From Candidatus Aquabacterium excrementipullorum (GTDB lineage Bacteria; Pseudomonadota; Gammaproteobacteria; Burkholderiales; Burkholderiaceae_C), in the NCBI GenBank assembly GCA_019112875.1, contig DXIO01000142.1, positions 1 through 64,000 of the forward strand: a stretch of DNA of 64,000 nucleotides, read 5' to 3'. Position 1 is the first letter of the stretch, and every line of letters begins with the position of its first letter. This document shows positions 34,900 to 43,881 of this stretch, in pieces. The translations under genes and the position numbers were made by a program. The notes beneath the pieces were generated by a model that saw nothing but the letters and a program-made list of their open reading frames with translations, was not told the DNA's origin and searched no databases.

Positions 34900-36498
34900 A
34901 TGAGAAAGAACCACCCGATCACCCAGCACGAGTTCGCCCTGGTCGAGGGCGAGACCTTGGTGTCCGCCACGGACCTCAAGGGGCGCATCACCTACTGCAA
35001 TCCGGCCTTCGTGCGCGTCAGCGGCTACCTGCGCGAGGAACTGATCGGACAGCCGCACAACCTGATCCGTCATCCGGACATGCCGGCCGAGGCTTTCCGT
35101 GACCTGTGGGCCACGGTGCAGGCGGGCCGGCCCTGGTCGGCCATCGTGAAGAACCGCCGCAAGGATGGCGGCCACTACTGGGTGCAGGCCAACGTGACGC
35201 CGGTGCTCGAAGCCGGGCGTGTGGTGGGCTACCTGTCGGTGCGCACGCGGCCCGGCCGAGCCCAGGTGGACGCGGCGGCGGCCCTCTACCAGCGCATGCA
35301 GAAGGAGGCGCGCGATGGCACCTTGGTGACCTTGCTGCGGGAAGGCCGCCTGTGGCACCAGGGCGCCCGGAGCGCGCTGCAATCGATGCGGCGCCTGTCA
35401 CTGGGCGCGCGTGTGCAGGTGAGCAGCTTGCTGGCCCCCGTGGCGGTGGCCCTGGGCGCCTGGTGGGGCGGTGGCATGAGCGCCTGGCAAGGCGGCTGCG
35501 TGCTCGCGGGGGCGGTGGCCCTGGGCCTGTGGCAGGGCTGGCGCTGGCAGCGGGGGCTGGTGCAGCCCATTCGTGGCTTGATCACGCAGGCGCACCGCAT
35601 GGCGGCCGGTGACCTGTCGGTGATGAGCGAGGCTGGCCGTTACGACGAGCTCGGACGGCTGGAGCGCGCCATGGTGCAGCTCAACGTCAACCTGCAGGCC
35701 ATCGTGGGCGATGTGCGCCGTGAGATCGTGGGCATCCATTCGGCCTCGCGCGAGATCGCTTCGGGCAACCATGACCTGTCGGCCCGTACCGACTCACAGG
35801 CCAGCAACCTGCAGGAAACGGCTTCGGCCCTGCAGCAGATCACCGGCAATGTGCGCACCAGCGCCGATGCCGCGCGCCAGGCAGCGGGCCGCGCCGAGCA
35901 CACGCACGAGATGGCGCGTCGCAGCCAGGAGTCGGTGCAGGACATCGTCGCGCAGATGGACGCCATCGCCCAGGCCTCCGGCCGCATCGGCGAGATCGTG
36001 GACGTGATCAACCGCATCGCCTTCCAGACCAACCTGCTGGCGCTCAATGCCTCGGTGGAAGCTGCGCGCGCGGGCGAAGCAGGCAAGGGCTTCGCCGTGG
36101 TGGCGTCGGAAGTGCGTGCGCTGGCCAACCGTTCGCGCCAGGCGGCCGGCGAGATCAAGGTGCTGGTGGACAACGCGCTCGACACCATCGCGCAGGGCCA
36201 CGAGCGGGTGCGTGCCAACGGCGAGCTGATGCAGCAGACGCTGGGCTCGGTGCAGGCGGTGAGCGATCTGGTGTCCAGCATCAGCCGCGCCAGCGCCGAG
36301 CAGTCCGCGGGCCTGACAGAGGTCAGCCGTGCCGTGGCTTCGCTCGATGGCATCACGCACCAGAATGCCTCGATGGTGGAGCAACTGTCGGCCGCAGCCG
36401 CCGCCTTGAGCGGTCAGGCAGACCAGGTGGCCGAGGCGGTGCAGATTTTCCGCGTGCGGCCGCCGGCGTCGGCCGAGATCCAGGAAGTGACGGCCTGA
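34900..36498 (+). CDS. Aer-like PAS-domain methyl-accepting chemotaxis protein
   Basis: A 532-residue receptor. The N-terminal PAS domain (about 10-110) begins in the Aer manner, [14 protein letters not shown], with [20 protein letters not shown] and later [16 protein letters not shown]. Two close membrane helices follow (about 170-215), then HAMP and a signalling domain with [20 protein letters not shown]. Aer-type receptors sense redox or energy state through FAD in the PAS domain. ATG 34900 was chosen over GTG 34882 because family members start there. Single gene with its own upstream region. Confidence 0.92.
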   Translation: MRKNHPITQHEFALVEGETLVSATDLKGRITYCNPAFVRVSGYLREELIGQPHNLIRHPDMPAEAFRDLWATVQAGRPWSAIVKNRRKDGGHYWVQANVTPVLEAGRVVGYLSVRTRPGRAQVDAAAALYQRMQKEARDGTLVTLLREGRLWHQGARSALQSMRRLSLGARVQVSSLLAPVAVALGAWWGGGMSAWQGGCVLAGAVALGLWQGWRWQRGLVQPIRGLITQAHRMAAGDLSVMSEAGRYDELGRLERAMVQLNVNLQAIVGDVRREIVGIHSASREIASGNHDLSARTDSQASNLQETASALQQITGNVRTSADAARQAAGRAEHTHEMARRSQESVQDIVAQMDAIAQASGRIGEIVDVINRIAFQTNLLALNASVEAARAGEAGKGFAVVASEVRALANRSRQAAGEIKVLVDNALDTIAQGHERVRANGELMQQTLGSVQAVSDLVSSISRASAEQSAGLTEVSRAVASLDGITHQNASMVEQLSAAAAALSGQADQVAEAVQIFRVRPPASAEIQEVTA

Positions 36499-36678
36499 AA
36501 GGGGTGGGCCTGGCGGGGCCTGGGTCGTGCCCTGGTCGCCGCAAATCCTGCCGTTGTGGCGGTGAGCTTTGCCGGTGTCCGGGCGGCGTCCTGGGTGCCT
36601 TCTGCGCGTCCGGCGGGTATGGCGCTTGCCCTCGTTTGGCTGATGCGGCCGTGGTGGCCGCGCTGTCAGGAGACCCCC

Positions 36679-36954
36679 ATGCGCCCACTTTTCTGGATCG
36701 CCGCCATCGCATCGGCCGGTCTCGTCGCCCGCCTGGTCAGCAAGGAAGCATCGCGTCTGCCGCGCGGGCTGTCGCTTCACGCCGATGAAGGCCGTGACGA
36801 TCGCGCCATCGGCCTCGCAACGGAACGCGGATCGCCCAATCAGGCGGAACGCCTGAGGGCACGGGGCCTGGGTGCCGCTCCGCTGCCCACGGCCGCGACG
36901 CCCGACGAGCAGGGCAGCATCCCGGGGCTGCCCGATTTCACCCGCGGGGCATGA
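36679..36954 (+). CDS. Small hypothetical protein with N-terminal membrane segment
   Basis: A 91-residue frame beginning MRPLFWIAAIASAGLVARLV, so probably a membrane-anchored or exported small protein, followed by a charged, Arg/Glu-rich hydrophilic part. AGGAG at 36668-36672 is well spaced before the ATG, which is the main support. No family recognised. The 180 bases between the PAS-chemoreceptor stop and this gene hold no other convincing feature. Confidence 0.45.
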   Translation: MRPLFWIAAIASAGLVARLVSKEASRLPRGLSLHADEGRDDRAIGLATERGSPNQAERLRARGLGAAPLPTAATPDEQGSIPGLPDFTRGA

Positions 36955-36964
36955 GCTGCCTTCG

Positions 36965-39271
36965 TCAGGCGTGTCGGGGCGTTGCCCACCACGTGGGCAG
37001 CAGCCGCCGGATGTGGGGCTGCGAGAAGCGCTCGTCCATGAGCACGACCACGCCCTCGTCCTGAGGCGTGCGGATCACGCGGCCCGCGGCCTGCACCACC
37101 TTCTGCAGGCCCGGGTAGAGGTAGGTGTAGTCGTGTCCCAGGCGCGCGCCGAACAGGCGCTGCAGGCGGTGGCAGATCTCTTCGTTGACGGGGTTGAACT
37201 GCGGCAGGCCCAGCGTGGCGATGAACGCGCCGACCAGACGGCGGCCGGGCAGGTCCACCCCTTCGGCGAAGGCGCCGCCCAGCACGGCGAAGCCGATGCC
37301 CTGGCCCCCTTCGTTGAAGCGCGCGAGGAAGTCGCGTTGTTCCTCCTCGCGCATGCCGCGTGACTGCCGCCAGACGGGAATGGCCGGGTGCTCGGCCTCG
37401 AAGGTGTCGGCAGCCTGGCGCAGGTAGTCGAAGCTGCTGAAGAAGGCCAGGTAATTGCCAGGACGGGCCTTGTAGTGGCGGGCCATCATCGACACCATGG
37501 GGGCCAGCGATGCGCCACGGTCCTTGAAACGCGTCGAGAGGTCTTGGGCCACATGCACCTGCAGCTGGCGTGCGTCGAAGGGCGTGGGCAGGTCGATGCA
37601 GGCGGTGTCCTGGGGCAGGCCCAGGGTGTCGAGCTGGTAGTTCCAGGGCTGCACCGTGGCCGAGAACAGCGTGGCCGTGTGCAGGCTGGCCCAACGCGGC
37701 GCCAGGAAGGGCGCGGGCACGATGTTGCGCAGGCACAGCACCGTGTCGGGCTTGCCGCGCGAGCCCGGTGGCGCGGGCGCCTTGCGCACGTCGAACATCG
37801 AGTGTTCATCGAACAGTTCGGCCACGCGAGTGAATTGCAAGGCGTCGAAATAGAAGCCTTGCAGAGCCGTGTCGGTGGTCGCCTGCGGATGCTCGGTCAG
37901 GTGGTCGGTGATGGCGCCGACCGCATGCTGCAGGGCCTGCACCAGCGAGAAGGGTGGTTCGGCGTGGGCCTGGTAGTCGGCCTGCTGGTCTTTCACCAAC
38001 GCCAGCCAGAGGCGATGCACTCTTTCGAGTGGCCGCTTGAGCGCCGAGGGGGCCGTGCGGCGCAATGTGCGCAAGGCCTGGTGCGACAGTTCGGACGAGT
38101 ACATGCCGCGCGCGCGGTCCAGCAGGTTGTGCGCTTCGTCGACCAGTGCAGCCACGCGCCATTGCTGGGTCTGGCCCAGGCTGAACAGCATGGCGTGCAG
38201 ATCGAAGTAGTGGTTGTAGTCGCCCACGACGATGTCGGCCCAGCGGGCCAACTCCTGGCCCAGGTAGTACGGGCACACGCTGTGCGCGGCGGCCACGTTG
38301 CGCACTTGAGCCTTGTCGAGCGGGCGGCCGCTGTCGATGGCGGCCTGGCGGGCCTGGGGCAGGCGGTCGTAGAAGCCCTGGGCCAGCGGGCAGGCGTCGC
38401 CGTGGCAGGCCTTGTCCGGGTGCTCGCAGGCTTTGTCGCGCGCGACCAGTTCCAGCACGCGCCAGGGGGCGCGGGCCTCGCCTGACGGGTGCAGCTGATC
38501 GAGCGCATCGAGGGCCAGTTGCCGCCCCGAGGTCTTGGCCGACAGGTAGAAGACCTTGTCGATGCCCTGGGCCGTGCAGGCCTTGAGCAGCGGGAACAGC
38601 GTGCCGATGGTCTTGCCGATGCCCGTGGGTGCCTGCGCCAGCAGACAGCGGCGGTGCGTGGCGGCCTTGTAGACGGCCTCGGCCAAAGGGCGCTGGCCGG
38701 TTCGGAAATCTGGGTGAGGGAAACGCAGGGCCGTCAGCGCCTCGTCGCGCGCAGCGCGGTGACGGGCCTCTTGCGTGGCCCAGGCCAGGAAGCGCTGGCA
38801 TTGGTCTTCGAAGTGGCGGCGCAGGTCATCGGCCTGCCAGATTTCGGCGAGCACGGTCTCGCGTTCGGTTCCCACGTCCAGGTAGACCAGCGCGATCTCC
38901 AGTTGCGGCAAGCCCTGTGCGGCGCACAGCAGGTGGCCGTAGACGCGGGCCTGGGCCCAGTGCAGGTGGCGGTGGTTTTCTGGCTGGGTATCGAGCGGGC
39001 CGCGGTGGGTCTTGATCTCTTCGAGGCGCAGGCGGGCGGCATCGAAGCCGTCGGCGCGGCCACGCACGTGCAGTGTCTGCCCGTTCGCCGTGAAGTCGCC
39101 TGCCAGCGGCAGTTCAGCCACGTAGCCGCTTCCACGGCGTGCCGCCACCGTGGCGTGGCCGGCCATGCCCTCCTGCGCGGTGGGCGAGGGGGTGAAGCGC
39201 AGGTCGAGGTCGCCCTGACGGGCGGTGAACTCGCACAGCGCACGCACGGCGATCGTGTAGGCCGGGGACAC
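36965..39271 (-). CDS. Fe-S DNA helicase (XPD/DinG type) with N-terminal PD-(D/E)XK nuclease-like domain
   Basis: A 768-residue protein from a GTG start with AGGAA upstream. The N-terminal 120 residues look like a Cas4/RecB-type nuclease fold: RGRADG (Asp74), LEEIK (Glu85, Lys87) and QARVY (Gln107, Tyr111). A superfamily 2 helicase follows: Walker A APTGIGKT (214-221), four cysteines at 282, 289, 294 and 333 that would hold a 4Fe-4S cluster, DEAH at 378-381, and a C-terminal motor domain with GGAFAEGVDLPG and QAAGRVIRT. It probably unwinds and trims damaged DNA. The nuclease-like gene upstream ends 25 bases before, and both lie behind a LexA box. Confidence 0.9.
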   Translation of the reverse strand: MSPAYTIAVRALCEFTARQGDLDLRFTPSPTAQEGMAGHATVAARRGSGYVAELPLAGDFTANGQTLHVRGRADGFDAARLRLEEIKTHRGPLDTQPENHRHLHWAQARVYGHLLCAAQGLPQLEIALVYLDVGTERETVLAEIWQADDLRRHFEDQCQRFLAWATQEARHRAARDEALTALRFPHPDFRTGQRPLAEAVYKAATHRRCLLAQAPTGIGKTIGTLFPLLKACTAQGIDKVFYLSAKTSGRQLALDALDQLHPSGEARAPWRVLELVARDKACEHPDKACHGDACPLAQGFYDRLPQARQAAIDSGRPLDKAQVRNVAAAHSVCPYYLGQELARWADIVVGDYNHYFDLHAMLFSLGQTQQWRVAALVDEAHNLLDRARGMYSSELSHQALRTLRRTAPSALKRPLERVHRLWLALVKDQQADYQAHAEPPFSLVQALQHAVGAITDHLTEHPQATTDTALQGFYFDALQFTRVAELFDEHSMFDVRKAPAPPGSRGKPDTVLCLRNIVPAPFLAPRWASLHTATLFSATVQPWNYQLDTLGLPQDTACIDLPTPFDARQLQVHVAQDLSTRFKDRGASLAPMVSMMARHYKARPGNYLAFFSSFDYLRQAADTFEAEHPAIPVWRQSRGMREEEQRDFLARFNEGGQGIGFAVLGGAFAEGVDLPGRRLVGAFIATLGLPQFNPVNEEICHRLQRLFGARLGHDYTYLYPGLQKVVQAAGRVIRTPQDEGVVVLMDERFSQPHIRRLLPTWWATPRHA

Positions 39272-39296
39272 GTGGCAGGGTTCCTGGGCGGGACGT

Positions 39297-40202
39297 TCAA
39301 GCGACAGCAGAGGCCGCAGGGTCGTCGTCGACCCATGCGATGGGCGTCAAGGGACTTTGTGCCGCGTCGTCGTCGGGCCGCAGGGGCGTGGCCTTGGCCA
39401 ATGCCATCCACACCGCAAAGGGCAGGGTGCGCGGCGTGTGACGCGCGGGGCGTGCCAGCTCCAGCCGGCCCGTGTCCACCTCGCCGTGCAGCAGCCATAC
39501 GCCGAAAGCCTCGGGCACTTCGGCCGGCTGGGCGATGCCGAGGGGGAAGACGTAGTAGCACTCGCAGGACAACCACTGGTAGGCCTGACGCTTCGCCTCG
39601 TGCCGCAGGTCGGACAGCAGGTCCGCGCGGCTGACCTTGATCTCGTGGACCATGGGGCGCAGGTAGGCCTCCACCGTGGTGTTGCGCATCGAGAAGACAT
39701 CGGGCCGGGCCATGCGCCAGTGGTGGTCGGGGCGGGGCGCGGGGGCCTGGGGGGCGTCGTCCTGCGGAGGCCAGAGCCCGCTCGGCAGAGGCTCGTGCAG
39801 GGTGGTGCCTGCGGTGGCCAGGCCGGTGGCCGGTGCGGCCTCATCCGGCGCGGCGCTTTCGCCGGCAGGTGGCCCTGCCGACTCGATCAAGGCCCGCAGG
39901 GAAAGCTCTCGCCAGACGACGCGGCCATCGCCCAGCAGCTGTGTGGCGACCCGCTCACCCAGCCGGTCGTGCAGGCTGGCCGCGCGCTGGTGGCGTCGGC
40001 GTGAATCGGCCAGGACCTGGATGCCCGCCTCGGTCAGGTGCAGCGTGTCACGCCCCTGGGCGTCGGTGCGCAACCGCACCAATTCGGCGGCCAGCAGGTC
40101 GATTTCCAGGGGATCACGGCAAGGCCAGCCAGCCGAGCGCCAGATGTGCATCAGGCGCGTGCGGTGCTGGCGGGTGGCCATGAAGACGGGCAGGGCGGAC
40201 AT
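39297..40202 (-). CDS. PD-(D/E)XK-type nuclease-like protein, LexA-controlled
   Basis: A 301-residue protein. The N-terminal half looks like a winged helix (about 30-105), followed by a Pro/Ala-rich linker. The C-terminal half has a textbook PD-(D/E)XK constellation: RPDVF with Asp168, 18 residues, then EIKV with Glu187 and Lys189, and a following helix KRQAYQWL with a conserved Gln/Tyr. It is therefore a likely endonuclease or nuclease-derived DNA-binding protein. First gene of a two-gene unit with the Fe-S helicase. A perfect SOS box lies 11 bases before its ATG. I do not recognise a gene name; the SOS-induced repair nuclease MmcB is worth comparing. Confidence 0.75.
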   Translation of the reverse strand: MSALPVFMATRQHRTRLMHIWRSAGWPCRDPLEIDLLAAELVRLRTDAQGRDTLHLTEAGIQVLADSRRRHQRAASLHDRLGERVATQLLGDGRVVWRELSLRALIESAGPPAGESAAPDEAAPATGLATAGTTLHEPLPSGLWPPQDDAPQAPAPRPDHHWRMARPDVFSMRNTTVEAYLRPMVHEIKVSRADLLSDLRHEAKRQAYQWLSCECYYVFPLGIAQPAEVPEAFGVWLLHGEVDTGRLELARPARHTPRTLPFAVWMALAKATPLRPDDDAAQSPLTPIAWVDDDPAASAVA

Positions 40203-40212
40203 GGTGGATTTT

Positions 40213-40228
40213 CTGTACGTTCATACAG
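40213..40228 (-). promoter_or_regulatory. LexA (SOS) box before the nuclease/helicase operon
   Basis: CTGTACGTTCATACAG matches the CTGT-N8-ACAG LexA consensus exactly. On the - strand a TATACT (-10) at 40232-40227 overlaps the box edge, so LexA bound here would block RNA polymerase. The gene starts at 40202. Confidence 0.85.
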
Positions 40229-40261
40229 TATAAATCCGCCCCAGGCTCGATGCCACGCGTT

Positions 40262-40771
40262 TCAGTCGCGCCAAATGCGCTCCACCAGGGCGCCGGCATC
40301 CAGCGGTTGGCCGTTTCTGCCGGTCGCTGAGCGCCATTCCTGGGGCACCGGCATGTTGCGCGCTGGCGCGCTGCCGCCCCACACGCCGCCCTTCACCGCC
40401 AGCACGACGGGGCCGCCCTTCACGGCCGGCGGCGTGACCGACCGCATCGCACGGACCACCGCATCGGCCAGGGCCTGGGGCAAGGGCGGCTGGAAATCCA
40501 GCCAGGCATTGGAGCGCAGCCCCGGCCGGATCCCGATCACCAGAAAGCCGCTGCCCGGCGGGCCCGCCTGGGCACTCTGCAGCACCTTGGCCGCCTGGGT
40601 GGACACCTTGTCGATGTAGTTGGCCAGCCCCTGTACGTCGGGCACGCGCGGCTGCAGCACCGATTCGGGCTGCAGCAGCACGATGTCAGAGCGCTCGAAG
40701 GCATCGGCCCGTGCAGGCAGGCTCCAGGCCGCCAGGGCCGACAGGGACAGCGCGATGATGAGGCGGTGCAT
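40262..40771 (-). CDS. Hypothetical exported protein
   Basis: A 169-residue protein with a clean signal peptide (MHRLIIALSLSALAAWSLPARA). No domain recognised. The mature part contains GSGFLVIGIRPGLRSNAWLDFQPPLP, VVRAMRSVTPPAVKGGPVVLAVKGG and WRSATGRNGQPLDAGALVERIW. AGGAG lies 8 bases before ATG 40771, which is preferred over the longer frame to 40876. The end overlaps no other gene, and the LexA box lies downstream of its stop, so it is not part of the SOS unit. Confidence 0.7.
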   Translation of the reverse strand: MHRLIIALSLSALAAWSLPARADAFERSDIVLLQPESVLQPRVPDVQGLANYIDKVSTQAAKVLQSAQAGPPGSGFLVIGIRPGLRSNAWLDFQPPLPQALADAVVRAMRSVTPPAVKGGPVVLAVKGGVWGGSAPARNMPVPQEWRSATGRNGQPLDAGALVERIWRD

Positions 40772-40809
40772 GGGCAGGCTCCTGTTCGAGATGGCCGCAC
40801 CGGGGCCGG

Positions 40810-41169
40810 TCACAACGAAGTCGATGATGCGGAGGCAGGCGGTGCGCCGCCTGGATGCAGGTGAACGGCAAGCCACAACGCCCCTTCGGACACGCTGAGC
40901 ACGGTGTGGGGTGTGTGTGCCGGCAGGAAGAGGTGATCACCGGCGGCCAGCGCCACCGATTGCCCCGCGACATCGAGCACGGCCTGACCCTGCAGCAGCA
41001 CCACCCACTCGTCCTGTGTCTGCACATAGGGCGCCGAGGCGATGCGCGACGAGCTCACGATGCGTTCGACCACCAGCGCGCCGTGTGCCAGCAGGGTGTC
41101 GAAGCGCTCGCCTTCGGGCGGCGGCAGCGCGTTCGCCCAGAGGTTGCCGGTGCGCAGGGTGTGGCTCAT
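40810..41169 (-). CDS. Small cupin-domain protein
   Basis: A 119-residue single-domain cupin. EWVVLLQGQAVLDVAGQSVALAAGDHLFLPAHTPHTV covers both cupin motifs, with the first conserved His replaced (DEW) and the second present (TPHTV). Such proteins are usually metal-binding enzymes or small-molecule sensors. The specific role is unknown. It lies just upstream of the exported protein on the same strand, 38 bases before its ATG. Confidence 0.8.
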   Translation of the reverse strand: MSHTLRTGNLWANALPPPEGERFDTLLAHGALVVERIVSSSRIASAPYVQTQDEWVVLLQGQAVLDVAGQSVALAAGDHLFLPAHTPHTVLSVSEGALWLAVHLHPGGAPPASASSTSL

Positions 41170-41316
41170 GCGCGCCTTTGCCAGCCCTGTGCGGCCAGGC
41201 GCGCGATGGACCAGATCGACGACGGATGTGACCGCATGCCATCTCCATGCTTGATGTGTGGCGCGACCATGCCACGGCCTTGCACCGCCGGCAAGTCCGG
41301 AAATGCGGGGTGTTGT

Positions 41317-41379
41317 TCAGCCGCCGGGCCACCAGTGCGGTTCATCGTCGAGGTGGAAGCTGGCGATGGGCTGGTTCAT
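41317..41379 (-). pseudogene. 20-codon remnant resembling the N terminus of a DUF3565 protein
   Basis: With GGGAG upstream, the frame reads MNQPIASFHLDDEPHWWPGG and then stops. From memory, DUF3565 proteins begin with a similar M-QPI-FH-DDE-HW pattern and continue for about 60 residues with conserved His/Cys. No continuation was found in the other frames, so this is probably decayed. The rest of the 41170-41443 gap shows nothing else. Confidence 0.3.
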
Positions 41380-41443
41380 GGCGAGCTCCCTAGGCGGCCG
41401 GCTTCCCGCAGTCGACCACGCCTTCGCGGGCCGAGCCCCTGTT

Positions 41444-41719
41444 TCAACCGTTCTGCAGAACGCTCAGGGCGGCGTCAATGTCCAGCTCGTGCTCGAAGAA
41501 GCGCAGGCGGTCGCCCTGCTCGGTGACGATGAACAGGTAGCGGCGTGGTGCCTCGCGTTGCACCTCCACCACCGAGCGGCCGCGCGGTTGCCCCTGCTGC
41601 CAGCCGTGCATGGAGGGTACGAGCCCACCCTGGGGCCGCCGGTGCGTGTCGATGCCGAAGTCCTTGATGTGGCTGCGCTCGATGCGTAGTGCGCCGATGT
41701 CCACTCGGGTTGATGGCAT
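41444..41719 (-). CDS. Small hypothetical protein
   Basis: A 91-residue protein without signal peptide or membrane segment. It starts MPSTRVDIGALRIERSHIKDFGID and ends with RYLFIVTEQGDRLRFFEHELDIDAAL, an alpha/beta pattern that I cannot assign. AGGAG with a 9-base spacer supports ATG 41719; an in-frame ATG at 41728 sits directly on that ribosome site and is rejected as the start. Confidence 0.55.
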   Translation of the reverse strand: MPSTRVDIGALRIERSHIKDFGIDTHRRPQGGLVPSMHGWQQGQPRGRSVVEVQREAPRRYLFIVTEQGDRLRFFEHELDIDAALSVLQNG

Positions 41720-41836
41720 GCCGTGCATCTCCTGGTTGTCGCGTTGTCGGCCGAGAATACCGCCCGCGCGCATGCCCGGGACTACAGGCAATTCCCGATG
41801 TTGCCCGGCGGCATGTGCACTGTTTCTCGGTGGCGC

Positions 41837-42859
41837 TCAGCCGAGTGGGGGCAGGCGTCGTTGCCAGGCGGCGGGCAGCTGCCGCAGCACGCCCGCGCGG
41901 CTGCGGTGCCAGAACGCCGACAGCAGGAGCAGCGCCGAGCCGATGCCCAATGCCGTGATCGCGAAGCCCAGACTGACCACGCCGTGGTTCTTGAGCAGGC
42001 TGCTGAAGGTGTAGAGCACATAGGCCAGCGCAGAGACCATCAGGGCGCGCCGGTCGATGGCCAGTGACACCAGGGCGATTCCCACGTAAAGCGCCACGAC
42101 GATCACGGCCTGCGTGGTTTCGGGCTGTCCCTGGTGCACGATCCAGGAATTGAAGATCGGGTGAACCAGCATGGGCGCGGCCAGCAGGTGCAGCCAGAAG
42201 GCGACATCGGCGCGGCGGGTCTGGCGGCGCGTGTCCTGGCCGTCCCAGCGCATGGCCAGCAGAAACACGAGCACGCCGGCCGTCACCCACATCAGCGGCA
42301 GCCATGGCCGGGCGCCTTTCACCGACACGAGCGTTGTCGCCATCAAGCCGATGGTCACGCCCAGCGCCCCGGCGGCCACGGTGATCGGCACCTTGAAGCG
42401 GCGCCAGTGCAGCCAGGCGCCGAGGGCGGCGGCCCCGGCCACGAAGGCGGCCGTGATGGCGCTGCCGCGGTGGGCCAGCAAGCTGTCGGGGGCCTCGCCG
42501 AAGAGGGCCGGTACGGTCACCATGGCCCCGCCGACAAAGGCGAACATCAGCACGATGGAAGGCAAAGCCATGCGCCGCTGCCGGGTGAAGAATTCGGCCA
42601 GCGCCCACGCGGTACATGACAAGGCCAGGGTGCCGAGCAAGGGCGAGACCGTGTTGCCGATCCAGGTCACGGACACCAGCAGCAGCACGCAGGCGATGAC
42701 GACGAACACGTCGTTGAACCCGGTGATGAGCCGGAAGTGCTCTTCATCGACGGCAGGGGTCCGCCTGATGTGTTCCACATGGTTGCGGAAATGGTCCGCG
42801 GTTTCGCGGCTGAGGATCCCGGCGGCCACGGCCGAGGACAGGTCTTCGTCGGTGTACAT
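41837..42859 (-). CDS. Polytopic membrane protein (DUF2157-like)
   Basis: A 340-residue protein. A soluble N-terminal stretch of about 48 residues (DLSSAVAAGILSRETADHFRNHV) is followed by around ten hydrophobic segments, such as VFVVIACVLLLVSVTWIG, IVLMFAFVGGAMVTVPALF and GFAITALGIGSALLLLSAFW. The helical N-terminal head with a downstream helix array is the DUF2157 pattern. Function is not known. Single gene; 117 bases separate it from the gene downstream and 143 from the Crp-type regulator upstream. Confidence 0.75.
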   Translation of the reverse strand: MYTDEDLSSAVAAGILSRETADHFRNHVEHIRRTPAVDEEHFRLITGFNDVFVVIACVLLLVSVTWIGNTVSPLLGTLALSCTAWALAEFFTRQRRMALPSIVLMFAFVGGAMVTVPALFGEAPDSLLAHRGSAITAAFVAGAAALGAWLHWRRFKVPITVAAGALGVTIGLMATTLVSVKGARPWLPLMWVTAGVLVFLLAMRWDGQDTRRQTRRADVAFWLHLLAAPMLVHPIFNSWIVHQGQPETTQAVIVVALYVGIALVSLAIDRRALMVSALAYVLYTFSSLLKNHGVVSLGFAITALGIGSALLLLSAFWHRSRAGVLRQLPAAWQRRLPPLG

Positions 42860-43002
42860 GCCTTCTCCCTGTGCGCTGGGCGCGCGGCGTGTCCTTGTTG
42901 ACGTGCATTGTCCGCAGTCCCGGCGGGTGTCGTCCCGCGGGATGTGGCTGCCTGTGGTGGGCTTGCGTCAGTTCGGTTGCCATCCAGGGGCAGCCCGGGC
43001 GG

Positions 43003-43725
43003 TCAGCCAGGGAGGTCTCCCGCGCTGCGCAGCCGTTCGTGGTCCAGCACCTCGATGCGCCCGTAGTGCCGCGCCACGATGCCCCGGGCTTCCAGGTCGC
43101 GCAGCACCTCGTTGACGGTCTGGCGGGTGAGGGCGAGCATGGCGCCCAGCTGCTCCTGGTTCACGGCCAATGCGCTGCGGGCGCCTTGCTCGGTCAGCAT
43201 GCCGTGTCCTAGCGCCATCTCCCACAGGCGCCTGGCCATGCGCTGCGGGGCCGGGAGCACGGTCAGCTCTTCCAGGCCAGAGAGCACGGCGCGCATCTTT
43301 TCGACGGCCAGCGCGCCCAGGTGGTGCCAATCGCCCGGGTGGGCGGCCAGTTGGGCTCGCAGCGGCCCCAGCGGCACGTGCAGCAGGGCAGTGGCCACGC
43401 GCGCATCCGCATCGTGCGTGCGCGGGCCGGCGTCGAACAGGGCGATCTCGCCGAACCACAGCGGCGGCTCCATCATGCTGAGCACGGCCTCCTTGCCGCC
43501 CGCGCTGATGCCGCCGATGCGCACCGAGCCTTCCAGCACGGCATACAGCCCGTCGTTGGCGTCGCCGCGCGAGAACAGGCGCTGGCCGGCCGGCACGCTG
43601 CGTACCACGGCGTGGGCCAGCAGCCGCTGGCTGACCTCGGCAGGCAGGCCGGCGAACCAGCGGCCTTGCCGCAGCAGGGGGATGTGGTGCTCGGGCTGGA
43701 TGGCGGGCTTGGTCAAGGCGGACAT
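43003..43725 (-). CDS. Crp/Fnr-family transcriptional regulator
   Basis: A 240-residue regulator: an N-terminal cyclic-nucleotide-binding-like domain (RLFSRGDANDGLYAVLEGSVRIG, WFGEIALFDAGPRTHDA) and a C-terminal winged helix with NQEQLGAMLALTRQTVNEVLRDLEARG. The Fnr iron-sulfur cysteines are absent, so it is not an oxygen sensor of the Fnr type. ATG 43725 was chosen rather than the upstream TTG. It is divergent from the Mpo1-like gene, which it may control. Confidence 0.88.
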   Translation of the reverse strand: MSALTKPAIQPEHHIPLLRQGRWFAGLPAEVSQRLLAHAVVRSVPAGQRLFSRGDANDGLYAVLEGSVRIGGISAGGKEAVLSMMEPPLWFGEIALFDAGPRTHDADARVATALLHVPLGPLRAQLAAHPGDWHHLGALAVEKMRAVLSGLEELTVLPAPQRMARRLWEMALGHGMLTEQGARSALAVNQEQLGAMLALTRQTVNEVLRDLEARGIVARHYGRIEVLDHERLRSAGDLPG

Positions 43726-43762
43726 GGGCCGCAATATGCCTCAAGCCGGGCGGGCCAGGCGC

Positions 43763-43792
43763 TTGACCTTGTCCCCTGGGCGAACGTAGCCT
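43763..43792 (+). promoter_or_regulatory. Candidate promoter of the Mpo1-like gene
   Basis: TTGACC at 43763-43768 and TAGCCT at 43787-43792 with an 18-base spacer, 90 bases before the ATG. The -10 match is weak. Confidence 0.3.
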
Positions 43793-43881
43793 ATCCGACA
43801 GACAAAAAGCGCACACCGGCGCATCATGCGCGCACAGTCTGGCTCCGGCGCGGGGCCGGCGCCAACACGAGAGACAACGCC

